From: Rattus norvegicus
Taxonomy: Eukaryota; Chordata; Mammalia; Rodentia; Muridae
Length of the DNA stretch: 64,000 nt
Direction: 5' to 3'
NCBI RefSeq assembly: GCF_036323735.1
Contig: NC_086023.1
Location: 17,037,501 to 17,101,500, forward strand
A program made the translations under genes and the position numbers. Numbering within the stretch: the first letter of the stretch is position 1; the number at the start of each line of letters is the position of its first letter. Below, in pieces: positions 1 to 10,724 of the stretch. The notes under the pieces are model-generated. The model worked only from the letters and a program-made list of their open reading frames with translations, did not search any database and was not told the DNA's origin.

Positions 1-784
1 GTGCCCAACAGTCTGTAACAGTGTTCCTGCAGAGCTGGGGCAGAAGTTTGAATGGCCGAAAAGAAAAAAAAATGCAAGGAGAAAGTTTAGAGCTCTGATT
101 AGAAGCAAGCAAGGGGGACAAGGGGAAACCTAGGATATCTGGGAGAGGGGGAGTAGGGGCCCGTAAAGATGTGGGATGTCTCAGATAGGGAAAAGAACTA
201 TCTCTCCGTGTTTCTATTCTTATGCCCATAAAATTGTAAAGGTTTTCATTTTATTTGGTTTTTAGGAAGTACAAGAGCTATTTCCGAGTGTTAAGATGTA
301 TTAGTAATTTTGAGTGTGTGTTGGAGCTTTCAGATGGAGATGCTAATGGAGACCCTGGGCTAGGGTCAAGACCTATATAGCCCTATGGAGACTTTTGGAA
401 GGGGTGACTCAAGCTCAGTCACCAAGAGTGAGCCAATTGCCTGAGGAGAAAGCCTGAAAAGAAACTGGATTGTGACAGTATAGCCACCAAAAGTGAAAGA
501 AAAACTTACAACCAAACTGAAATGAACAGTACATCCTCTTGGCTGTCCAAAGGAATCCACTGTAACTAATGAAAGTTGTGCTGGAGTGCAGTCTCCCAAG
601 CCACAAGGCAGCACAAGAACATTGGAAACTCAACCATTATCATTGGTAACCTGGGGACTGCTTAGGCTGGGAAGGGTAGGGATTCTTACTAGTTAGCCAC
701 TGTTGGATGAGGAGACTGGACATCTGGAGGTCCAAATATGCTAGAACTGGGTGTTAACAGCAATATTCTCAGCCATCAGAAAAA
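1..784. other. Unassigned left-edge sequence
   Basis: No cellular exon, SINE or clear transposon domain is recognised here. The short open frames are in AT-rich or repetitive-looking sequence and show no protein motif. It may be decayed retroelement sequence, because it runs directly into an L1 3' region, but this is inference. Confidence 0.4.
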
Positions 785-2180
785 TGAAAATCCAAACTAC
801 TATAAGATTTGATCTTATACCTGTCAGAATGGCTAAGATCAAAAACACTACGAGACATCATGATATGTGCAGGGAAATGGATGGTACCAGAAAATTTTAT
901 CCTGAGTGAGGTAACACAGACCCAAAATGACATATATGGTATAATCACACTTTTAAATGGATATTGACTGTTAAGTAAGGGATAGTCATGCTACAAGCCA
1001 CAGACCCAAAGAAGTTAAGTAACAAGGAGGGTTTCAGGGATGGGGAGTGAGTGACATGCATTAGGGGAAGGGAAAATAAAACAGATTTTGCTAGTGGACT
1101 GGGACAGGTGGAGATAAGAACAAGAGGAACAGGGGAAGGGCAAAGGGAGAGAGTATTGGGAAAGACAACTGGAATTAGGAGTATTTGAGGGGTGATATGG
1201 TGATATAGCAGTGGAAACTGCCTGGAATCTCTAAGGTTGGCTCCAATGAAGGCTTCTAGTAATAGACAATGCAGAGCCCGAACCAATTGTCTTCTGTAAC
1301 CAGGCTAGGCTCCTACTGGTGTAACTGGGACACCAACCCAGCCCCAAAATTTATGATCCAAATGTTCCCTCCCTAGAAGACGTGCTGGGGCAATGGTGAC
1401 TCAGGGCTTCTGGGAGAGGCCATCCAATGACTAGGCTAACCTGAGACCAACACCACAAGAGGTAACCTATGCCTGACCTTGCCTGGATAGCCTGGAACCA
1501 GAGGCTGGATATCACAGAAACCAAGGATAGAACCAAATACAATTGACAAAAGAAAAATAAAATTACTAATGATATTTTGCTATACTTATAGACCAGTGCC
1601 TAGCCCAAAAGTCATCAGAGAGTGCTAATCTAGCAACTGATATGAGCAGATGTAGAGACCCATAGCCAAACTTTAGGCAGAGCTCAGTAAACACCACAAA
1701 AAGGGGTTGTAGAAGCCAGAGAGGTGAAAGATACCATAAGAGCATAATGCCCACACAATCAAAGTGGGGCTCATAGAAGCTCATAGAGACTAAAGTGACA
1801 AACATGGAACACTCCACCATGTAGATCTAGGACCCTACACTAGGTCCTCTGCATGTACCATATGGTTGTGTAGCTTAACGTTCTTGTGGGATGCCTAACA
1901 GAGGGAGTAAGATGTGTCTCTGACTCCTTTGTCTGTTCTTGGGAACCTTTTTCTCCTACTGGATTGCCTTGTCCATCTTTGATAAGGATTTGTACTTAGT
2001 TTTATTTTAACTTCTTATGTCATGTTTAGTTGATCTCTTGGGAGGACTGTTTTCTTCTGAAGGGAAATGAGAGGAATGGATTTGGGGGAGAGAGAATGAG
2101 GGAAGAAGAAATTAGAAGGATTAGACAGGGAAGAAATTTTAGTTTTAATGTAATGAATGAGAGAAAAATGAATATTTAAA
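785..2180 (+). mobile_element. Old L1 (Lx-type) end of ORF2 plus 3' UTR
   Basis: Positions about 785-950 match the C-terminal end of L1 ORF2, in the same order as the intact element at 17,050-17,530 (the 'agaatggctaagatcaaaaac' segment, then the 'atcctgagtgag' segment), with the sequence between them deleted. From 960 to 2,180 the sequence resembles the long Lx-type 3' UTR and ends in a purine-rich tract (2,075-2,180). No frame is open, so it is a dead, internally deleted copy. Confidence 0.7.
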
Positions 2181-2189
2181 AAGGTCAGA

Positions 2190-2285
2190 AAAGAAAGCAA
2201 GCTGAGCAAGTCATGATGAGCAAGCCAGTAATTAATGCCCTTCCATGGTTTCTGCACCCCATGCATGCTTGGCATGGGGTATTAT
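2190..2285 (+). repeat. Fragment of dispersed rodent repeat (family B)
   Basis: The segment with 'gagcaagccagtaa' followed by a C-rich stretch matches the middle of the repeat seen more completely at 54,722-55,316 and 6,566-6,810. The family name is not certain. Confidence 0.5.
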
Positions 2286-2299
2286 GACAGGAGTAGAAA

Positions 2300-2855
2300 C
2301 CACAGGCATCTAGGCAACTTCTTCATATAACTTACTTATATCTTCATGACTGGCTCTGGTCCTATTGCATACATCACTCCAGATTTCAAATAGACTCACT
2401 TAACATGCATGTTTTTTTATTGTAGAAGGGGCCAAATGCAATAATTTATCCTTTATCTTAGAAGGAATATCTCTGCATGTCCTATACCATTGGATTCCTA
2501 AAAATTTCACTAAGGTAGAAGGCCCTTCAATTTTAGCTAGATTTATTTCCCACCCTCTAATGTGCATATATGTTATAAAGGAGCACAAAATGGTTCCGAC
2601 CTCCTGCAAATTTGGTTCACTCAGCATAATGTAATCCATATAGTACACCAATGTTATATTTTGTAGAAGAGACAATCAAGATCCCTTCAAACTAAGCTAT
2701 GACACGGGGTTGGAGAGTTAATATATCCTTGAGGTAAAACTATAAATGTATACTGCCAGCCTTGCCAACTGGAAGCAAATTGTTTCTGGTGGCCATTACA
2801 GGCAGGTACTAAGAAAAAGACATTTGCTAGATCAATAGCTATATAATGTGTATGC
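2300..2855 (-). pseudogene. ERVL-type pol remnant: reverse transcriptase, C-terminal part
   Basis: Read on the minus strand, this holds the later part of a retroviral reverse transcriptase. It has the conserved stretch after the first catalytic Asp, a 'LPQG' motif, and the YxDD box position, where this copy reads YMDY. Frameshifts and stops break the frame and the longest open piece is 91 codons, so it cannot be functional. It continues the element whose protease and start of RT are at 6,830-7,470 and was separated from them by the insertion at 2,866-6,810. No 3' LTR is recognised to its left. Confidence 0.75.
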
Positions 2856-2865
2856 TAGATAGTTT

Positions 2866-2929
2866 TCTGTTAACTTGACACAAATTAAAGTCATTTGTGA
2901 GGAAAGAACCTCAACCAATAAAATGCCTC
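2866..2929 (+). repeat. Left end of dispersed rodent repeat (family B)
   Basis: It starts 'ttaacttgacacaaatt', closely matching the start of the copy at 54,722 ('ttaacttgacacaaactag'). The other half of this copy lies at about 6,566-6,810, on the far side of an L1 fragment. The repeat was therefore split by that L1, and both sit inside the ERVL pol gene. Confidence 0.7.
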
Positions 2930-4600
2930 CAGAGCTCCATCTGTGGTCCACACTACTACCTGCCATTGAGGATCTGCATTATGCTTCACAGCCCAAAGAT
3001 CTTCCTGCCTCCCAGGAGGCCTGCTCCCACCCAAAACAACCAGGTAATACACACATGTTCCAATCCCCAGCCTGATGGGCCCCTAGCAAACTCACCAGTC
3101 CTAATGTCTGCCCCATCCTTTCTGAGTTCCATCTTCTGGTCCAAACCTCTACCTGTAATCAGGGATCTGTATTCTACTCACCAGGCCACAGTTCTTCCTG
3201 CCTCTTGGAAGACCTGCTACTACCCATGACAACCAGTCTCCAGAAGCATGCTACTCCCAGGGACTAACAGGAACAACCAGATGGCTAAAGGTAAGTATAA
3301 GAATACAATTAACAAGAGGCACTGTAGTATGGCACCATCAGAACATAGCATTCCTACTACAGCAAGACCTGGATATGCTAAAACACCTGAAGAAGAAGAC
3401 TATGACCTTAAATCTCATGTTATAAAGATGATAGGGGCCTTTAAAGAGGAAGTAAAAGAGTCTGTTAAAGAAATACAGGAAAATACAATCAAACAGGGAG
3501 AAGAAGGCATTAAATAGGAAACAAATAAATCTCTTAAAGAAATACAGGAATATACAATCAAAAAATTAAAGGAAATTAATAAAACTGTTCAAGGCCCAGA
3601 AACAAAAATAGAAGAAATAAGGAAAAAACAAACAGAGGCAACCCTGGAGATAAAAAACCTAGAAGAAAGAACAGGAACAATGAATGGAAGTATCACCAAC
3701 AGAATGCAAAAGATGGAAGAGGGGAAAACTCTCAGTGTAGAAGACACAATAGAAGAAATTGATGCATCAGTCAAAGAAAATCTAAAAAGTTTATAACACA
3801 AAACATCCAGGAAATTTGGGACCAAGCATAAGAATAATGAGAATAGAAGAGGGAGATGATTCCCAGTCCAAAGAAATATCTTCAACAAAATCACAGAAGA
3901 AAACTTTCCTCACCTAGTGAAAGAGATGGCCATAAACATACAATAAACTTACAGAATAGCAAATAAATTAGACTAGAAAAGAAACAGGAAATTCAAAAAT
4001 AATTTGGTCTTATTTCAAAAACCTGTAGTCAACAAAATTGTAAACTCTTAATGAAATGGATGATTTTCTAGACAGATACCACTTACCAAAGATCGCTTAT
4101 CAAGAGCAGATATATTAGCTAAACAAACCTATAATCCTTAAGGAAATATAAACAATAATTAAAAGTCGTCTCCCATCAAAAAAAAAAAAAAGAAAAAAAA
4201 GTCCAGGGCCATATGATTTTAATCCAGAATTCCAAAGAACAACTAATACCAATACTCTTCAAACTATTTCATGAAATAGAAGCATGAGGAACACTGCCAA
4301 ACTCACCCAGATACCTAAATCATACAAAGAGTCAACAAAAAGAATTCTAGACCAATTTCTCTCCTCAACATCCATGCAAAAATATTCAATAAAATACTTG
4401 CAAACTGAATCCACCAAATCCAAGAACACATCAAAAACATCATCCTTTACCCAAGGAGCCTAGTCAGACCCCAAGAGTGCCCTGTTTCCCTGTGAAGGGC
4501 TTGTGGGGAGGGGGGCAAGAATACCCAACTTGGATACTCAAGAAAACAAAAGAAATAATTTCACATGATTAAAACCATTAGAAGAGAAGCACACACACAT

Positions 4601-4648
4601 AAACACACAACCCCACACAGACACACACACACACACACACACACACAC
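4601..4648. repeat. (CA)n microsatellite
   Basis: An uninterrupted run of alternating CA follows a CA-rich lead-in, inside the decayed L1 ORF1-ORF2 spacer. Confidence 0.9.
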
Positions 4649-4910
4649 GACAACACCCACCCACATAACCATCACCAACATGAACATAACAGGAATTCAA
4701 AATTAATCATTAGTCATTAACATCTCTTAGAATCAATGGACTCAATTCCCCAATAAACAGATACAGGCTAATGAAATGGATGCATAAACAGAATCCATCA
4801 TTCTTCTATGTACAAGAAACACATCTCAGCAACAGAGATAGATATTACCTCAGAGAAAAGGGAATTGCATTCAGGAAACAAGCTGGAGTAGCCATTTTAA
4901 AAGTTTCTCT

Positions 4911-5094
4911 TTTTTTTTAAGATTTATTTATTTATTATATATAAGTTCACTGTAGCTGTCTTCAGACACACCAGTAGAAGGCATCAGATCTCATTACATA
5001 TGGTTGTGAGCCACCATGTGGTTGCTGAGATTTGAACTCAAGACCTCTGGAAGAACAGACAGTGCTCTTAACCACTGAGCCATCTCTCCAGCCC
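4911..5094 (-). mobile_element. B3/B2-type SINE
   Basis: The reverse complement begins 'gggctggagagatggctcag', the tRNA-derived head of B2/B3 SINEs, and ends in an A/T-rich tail (4,911-4,935). It sits in the L1 ORF2 endonuclease region. Confidence 0.92.
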
Positions 5095-6300
5095 TGGACT
5101 AGCTAAACAAACCTATAACTCTTAAGGAAATATAAACAATAACTAAAAGTCTCCCATCAAAAAAAAAAAAAAAAAACAGCCCAGGGTCACATGATTTTAA
5201 TCCAGAATTCCAAAGAACACTTCTCAGAACCTTCTCAAAACTGACCATATAATCAACTACAAAGCAAGCCTCAATAGTCACAAGAAGATTGAAATAACCT
5301 CATGCATCTTATCAGATCGCCATGGTTTAAAGCTGGACTTCAACAACCACAGAAAAAACACAAAGCTGACACATTCCTGGAAACTAAACATCTCTCTACT
5401 CAGTGATCACTGGATCAAGAAAGAAATAAAGGGGCTAGAGAGATGGCTAAAGCCAAAGCAATCAGGACCAGCTAGTACACCAGGACAAGTTCTCTGCCAT
5501 GCCTTTCTCAACAAAGCAGAAGATTGGCAAAGACATGAGACTGATGAAGCACTGAAAGGCTAGTTATGCAATCACACTTTCACTATCCATTGAATCCTAT
5601 TTATACTCCCTCCAAACACCATGTGTCCTCAGCAAAACACCATGTGAGTTTGTCTTAGCAAAACATTCCCTGAGTCTGCATCACATGACATATCCAGAAA
5701 CTTCCATTTCATTAGGAAGACAATACCCTTCACAAAAGCCATAAATAATATAAACTACCTTGGTATAATTCTAACCAAGCAAGTGAAAGACTTTAATGAC
5801 AATTCTTTCCAGAAAAAACAATTGTAGAAGATATCAAAAGATAGAAAGATCACTCATGGTCACAGATCAGTAGGATTAATACAGAGAAAAATGACCAATT
5901 TACCAAAAGCAATCGACAGATTCAATGCAATTCCCATCAGAACTCCTATACAATTCTTTACAGATCTTGAAGGAACAATTCTCAACTTCATGTGGAAAAA
6001 TAAGACTCTGGAATAGCTAAAACAATCCTGAATGAAAAGAACTTCTGGAGTAATCACCATCCCTAAGCACAAGCAGTAGTACAGAGCAATAGTAAGAAGA
6101 ACTCCATGGCACTGGTGTGGAAACAGACAAGTTGATCAATGGAATCAAATTGAAGACCCAGAAGTAAACCCACAGATCTAGGGACACTTGCTTTTTGACA
6201 AAGAAGCCAAACCATACAATGGAGAAAAGGAAAGCATTTTAACAAATGATGCTGGTCTTACTGGATGTTTGTATGTAGAAGAATGTAAATAGATCCACAT

Positions 6301-6389
6301 TTTTTTTTCTTTTTTTCAGAGCTGGGGACCGAACCCAGGGCCTTGCGCTTGCTAGGCAAGCGCTCTACCACTGAGCTAAATCCCCAACC
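6301..6389 (-). mobile_element. ID SINE with 11-bp target-site duplication
   Basis: The reverse complement is the rat ID element ('ggttggggatttagctcag'), related to BC1 RNA and tRNA-Ala, with an A-rich tail seen as T-rich at 6,301-6,316. The duplication 'tagatccacat' flanks it at 6,290-6,300 and 6,390-6,400, so it is a clean, recent insertion into L1 ORF2. Confidence 0.96.
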
Positions 6390-6565
6390 TAGATCCACAT
6401 TTATAATGCTGAACAAAACTGAAGTCCAAATGGATTAAAGACCTGGGCATAAAACTAGATACACTACATCTAATAGAAAAGAAATAGCCTTTAACTCATT
6501 GGTGCAGGAGACAACTTCCTGAATAGAACACTAGTGGTTCAGGCTCTAAGATATGGGTTCCCTAA

Positions 6566-6810
6566 AGAAACCAGACTGAGTATGTTATGATGAGTCACGA
6601 TGAACAAGCCAGTAAGTAGCACCTCCCCATTGCCCCTGCATCAAATTCTGCCTCCAGGTTTCTGCCCAGGTTTGAGATCCTGTCCTGATTTCCTTCAATG
6701 ATGAGCATCAATATAAATTTGCAAATCAAATAACCCCTCTCCATTGCAACGTACTTTTGATCATGGTGTTTCACCATAGCAATAGTAACCTTAACTAAAA
6801 CAGCATATGC
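6566..6810 (+). repeat. Right half of dispersed rodent repeat (family B)
   Basis: It matches the second half of the 54,722-55,316 copy: 'gaacaagccagtaa', a pyrimidine-rich middle, and the end 'atcatggtgtttcaccata' followed by 'gcaatagtaacc'. It completes the repeat begun at 2,866. Confidence 0.7.
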
Positions 6811-6829
6811 CAGGAGATGTGTTAATTTG

Positions 6830-7830
6830 CTCAAGTAAGGACACATCTGGTAAGCAGCTGCAATCGGAGTTACTAACCGATTAAATTTTCTATAGTCAAC
6901 TGACGTTTTCCAAGATCCATTTATCCTCTGCACTGGCCAGATAGGAGAATTAAAGGGAAATGTGTTGGGAACCACGACACCATTCCTACATCTTTCAAGT
7001 CCTTGATGATGACACAAATTTCTGCAATTCCTCCAGGGATGTGATACTGTTTTGATTCACTATTTTTCTTGGCAGAGGCAACTCTAAAAGCTTCCATTTA
7101 GACTTTCCAACACTAATATCCCTCACTCCATAGGTCAGGGAACCAACATGGTAATACTGACAACTCCAAGTATATCTACCCCAATCGCTTATTATGAGAC
7201 TGGGGAAATATGCATAGGACAAGTGGACCCTCCAGAACTACTCTAAGTCAAACTTCAGCTAAACTTTTCATTAATCACTTGAACTCCATAAGCCTGCACT
7301 TTAACTGGAAGGCAACAATGTTTCTTGGGATCTCCCCAAATTAGCATTAATTCAGAACCAGTATCCAAAAGAACCCTCAAATTCTAATTGTTTCCTAACT
7401 CCACTGAACAATTATTCTTGTAAAAGGCTGTAAGTTCCTCTGGGGAAGGACTAGAGAAAAGTTACAAATTAAATGTTTAGGCATTTTACCAAGATCCTTC
7501 CTCAGAGGAACCTAGCCATCCCTTTGTTCCAGAAGTTCTTGTTCTAAAAACTTGATTCATTCACTGACATTCTCTTTGCCATGATCCAATGTAGGCTTTC
7601 GTTATTCATTTGAGAATTTTCTCAATTATACATATCAATCAAAAATTCAGTAGACTTCTTATCTATTTCATTCCTGGGAACATTGTGATTCATTAGCCAG
7701 TACCAAAGGTACATGCAAGTCCTACCACTATAAATTCATTTTGCCTGTACAAACCATTTTGAGTTAAGACATTATAGACATTACTTTGTCTGTAGTTCCC
7801 ATTATGATAAGTATGACTACCTTGGTTCTT
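6830..7830 (-). pseudogene. ERVL-type gag end, protease and start of reverse transcriptase
   Basis: On the minus strand, the protease active-site motif Asp-Thr-Gly-Ser lies at 7,351-7,365. The N-terminal reverse transcriptase region follows at about 6,840-7,020. Sequence from 7,470 to 7,830 is probably the end of gag, but this is weaker. Stops and frameshifts interrupt every frame. Together with the pieces at 2,300-2,855, 10,094-10,708 and 18,314-18,714 it belongs to one retrovirus-like element that predates all insertions inside it. Confidence 0.7.
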
Positions 7831-7834
7831 AATT

Positions 7835-8045
7835 GGGGTTTTACTGCTATCAACAGATACCATGACCATGGCAACTCTTATAAGGACAACATTTCATCAG
7901 GTCTGGCTTACAGGTTCAGAGATTCAGTGTTAGGGTTTTACTGCTGTAAACAGACACCATAACCAAGGCAACTCTTATAAGGACAACATTTGATTGGGGC
8001 TGGCCTTTAGGTTCAGAGGTTCAGTCCATTATCATCAAGGTAGAT
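7835..8045. repeat. Two tandem partial copies of dispersed rodent repeat (family A)
   Basis: Two adjacent head-to-tail copies start at 7,837 and 7,932 with 'ggggttttactgctatc' / 'agggttttactgctgta'. Both continue 'ggcaactcttataaggacaac'. A longer copy of the same family lies at 28,443-28,775. Confidence 0.75.
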
Positions 8046-8344
8046 TATAGGCCTTACATAGGAACAATTAGTCAAAAAATCTCATTCTTTACCCAAAACA
8101 ATAATGCTGGAGACAATAATTTGGTATAAAAGTCAATTTATAAATACAAGTGCTCAGTGTCCTCAATTTAATTCTCAAGGACTTATCTTAATAAATAATG
8201 TTTAACAATATTTTAATAAATAAAAAAGGGGAGTTATCCCTGTATGCTAAAATATGCTCCTTTTATTTCAATTTTAAAATTTGTATGTCAAGGAAAACTC
8301 TGAGTTTATGGCATCCTACAACTAAGCATACTTCTGCCTAGGTG

Positions 8345-9603
8345 AAATAGAAAGATCCACATATTGGCATGATCCTGACCAGGTATTTTTATGGGGAAGA
8401 GGGAATCTTTGTGTTTTTTCTACAGGATGCTACAGGAGTGTGCCAGCTGCCCAAGTGGCTGGTGAGCCATGCTGATCCTGGGAGCATGAAGATTCAGCTC
8501 TCGTGGTTCGGGTCCCTGGAGTCATTCCTGTATCCTTGGAGGAAGATGGAGGATTCCCCCTCATCTTTTGTCATCACAGAGATTTTGGCGTTGCTGCAGT
8601 CATTGTGTCCCATCCCACCTCGGCCTGTGCTCCGACTCTCTGTGCGCTGCTGCTTGCTGGAGAAGACTGGACTCCAGCTGTTACCCCTACCCCCCCTCAC
8701 TCCCCTGGCGACTCTTGCTGCCTTAACTGGTGTTGTCATTTTGCAGTCTGTAGCTTCACAGGAATGCCATCTGCGTGAAGCTGCTGTGGACTGGAGAACT
8801 CTGCCCTGGTTCTGCAGATCTCAGACATGGTTCCATTGCCTGCTTGTTCCAGAGAAGAATGACCGATCCTGAACTGTCCTGGGAAAGACCTTGGCACTTC
8901 ACTTTCGCTGCTATTGTAGCAGCCATTACTGCTGCAGCCATTGTGTCTGCAGTGTCTGGAGTTACCCTCCCCCAATCTATTGTTAGGCAAGCACAGTGGG
9001 TGAACTTTCTGGAGTAGTTGCTAACAATTGGGAATTCTAAATTTTATTACAGGAGAGGCTTGACTAGGCCCTTGGTGGTATGGCCATAGCAGCTGAGGAG
9101 AACCAGATGAGGTGCCCACTACTTATTGGGAGAGGCTCAATTTCCACAATCTCTTATATTAATGCCATCTGGCCCCTACTCTTTCGCCCCTGGGCTCAAG
9201 TAAGAGGAATGAGAAGATGATCCAATGTAGCTATCCTCAGGGACGGGCAACTTCCTCTGACCCTTGACCAATCTAAGACATGGTGCCTTGCGGGCGACAA
9301 GGTGATCCTATGACGGATAAGGCTGGGGTTCGAGAGGTCGATCCTAAGACAGAGGTGGCTACACCCCGTTTAAATGTACGGGCTGGTCAAATGCTCCTCT
9401 GCCCAGTTTCTCCCCCAATAAACACACACGTATAGCCCAGAACGGTGTGTTACAGCATAAGTTCATTCCTAGCCATTGGGGTGCAGTCCTAACTGCAAGA
9501 GTGGCTCACCATGGCCGAGCTGGGCACTCTGTGAGGCATGTCTGATCTCTCTCAGACCACTACTTCCACCTAATGGTCTTTTAAAAAAGAAAAATGGGGG
9601 AGA
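8345..9603 (+). pseudogene. ERVK-type (class II) end of pol and env/3' region remnant
   Basis: At about 8,345-8,480 the plus strand, across frame changes, reads like the C-terminal end of a betaretrovirus-type integrase (the Trp-Lys-Asp ... Gly ... Asp-Pro-Asp and Arg-Gly ... Cys-Val-Phe pattern). At about 8,880-8,980 an Ala/Ile/Val-rich stretch looks like an env fusion-peptide or transmembrane relic. A polypurine tract (9,583-9,603) leads directly into an LTR. The 167-codon open frame at 8,369-8,872 crosses unrelated parts and is not a gene. Nothing upstream of the integrase end is recognised. Confidence 0.6.
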
Positions 9604-10093
9604 TGCACGGAGCCGTATTGGATTTGAGCCTAGCCGCTTTTTGACTGCATGGCTCAAAGTGACTAGGTGACTCTGGGCTGTTTGGCCACAGAGACTCACC
9701 CCTAAGATGACTGCCATAAGCCTTAAGATTGTTGAATGAAAGCCTCTCCCATGAATTTATGGCACAGGAAGATAACATTCAAGGGATGCCTCAGCTCGAG
9801 CAGATACCAGTTATCTCCTCAGTCAACACTCAGTGTCTCCACCACCTGACCTCATCGCCTGACCTCTTTGCCTCCAGCTATCACTGCCTATACCCTCATT
9901 TCCCCCTCCTTCATGTTTCACAAAGGTCACTTCCCCTACCTGAAAGCCTTAAAAGCTGTAACGTTCATCCCAATAAACGAGACCTTGACAACAGAACTTT
10001 TGCTTGGTCTCCTTCTTCTCTCGCCCCCCATTTAGGCCCAAGGGTAGCGCCCCTTCGGGACCCTGAATAACTGTGTCCCCACTGGCGGGGACA
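9604..10093 (+). mobile_element. 3' LTR of the ERVK-like fragment
   Basis: It starts with TG just after a purine tract (9,583-9,603), has an AATAAA signal at 9,972-9,977, a pyrimidine-rich U5-like part, and ends near a CA at 10,092-10,093. Length is about 490 bp. The right end is not certain because no target-site duplication is seen. The stem 'tgtcccc'/'ggggaca' near the end forms a perfect 7-bp inverted repeat. Confidence 0.6.
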
Positions 10094-10708
10094 ATCAGGC
10101 ATCTCCAACACCTGGTCAGTATGCCATCATTCGACAAATGCTCCGGCCAACCGATCAAAGAAACTTTTGATACCTTTTATTTTTATTTTAGGACTAGAGG
10201 TAATTACTAGTGAGCCTTAGAGAGATTATATTGCCTGTCATTTTCTTCAGAGAAGTCACTGCTGGTTTAGCGGACAATGAAAAATTAATTTTCTCAGTCA
10301 GGGCAAAAGAAGTTGGAACTATGGTTGGAGAAACTGCTTCCTCAGGCGAGTTAAGCCTTTGAGAATCTGAAGGTTCAAAGTTCTCAGTTTTAATAAGATC
10401 TTCTCACACATCCTCATCCCAAGTTACTGAACCCCACTCTTTGTCAATTAATGCCCTTACTTTAGCTGACACCTTCCAAGTCTGTGAGTTGAATTTTTGC
10501 CCTACTTCAGCCAACCTTATGATTAGGGATTCAGTTTGATTTTCTGCAATTTGAGCTCTGTAGCTGCTGAAGAGAAGATTCTCTTCTAAGCCAACCAATA
10601 ACTGATATAACTTGAGGCCCAAGGAAACCATCCTGGCAATGCCTGGATGGCCAGGAATTGGAATCGGTATGGCTCACAGACCTAGGGTAGAACCAAACAT
10701 AACTGATT
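10094..10708 (-). pseudogene. ERVL-type gag-like remnant, right of the ERVK fragment
   Basis: The longest minus-strand frame (10,404-10,631, 75 codons) has no decisive motif. The assignment rests on position: the sequence continues after the L1 insertion at 18,314, and that continuation ends at a retroviral primer-binding site (18,701-18,714). It is probably gag, decayed. Confidence 0.5.
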
Positions 10709-10724
10709 AAAAAATAATGAAATG
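10709..10724. repeat. Left target-site duplication of the intact L1
   Basis: The sequence 'aaaaaataatgaaatg' is repeated exactly at 18,298-18,313. It marks the L1 insertion site and shows the element was inserted whole. Confidence 0.95.

Larger units (their letters stand above)
2930..6560 (+). mobile_element. Rearranged, decayed L1 (ORF1 and parts of ORF2)
   Basis: In order: a 5'-UTR-like part (2,930-3,280); a broken ORF1 (3,282-3,960; first frame stops at 3,517); an RT-domain block (about 4,010-4,450); the ORF1-ORF2 spacer and the endonuclease start (about 4,500-4,915); a B3 SINE; a second copy of part of the RT block (5,095-5,210); the endonuclease end (5,215-5,420); unassigned sequence (5,430-5,735); and later ORF2 (5,736-6,540) interrupted by an ID SINE. 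The order is not collinear with an intact L1 such as 10,725-18,297, so internal rearrangement or several insertions are needed. All frames are broken. Confidence 0.75.

Noticed and set aside
8369..8872. 167-codon frame as a cellular gene
   Set aside because: It begins in the relic of a retroviral integrase end, crosses frames of the env-like relic and is followed by an LTR.
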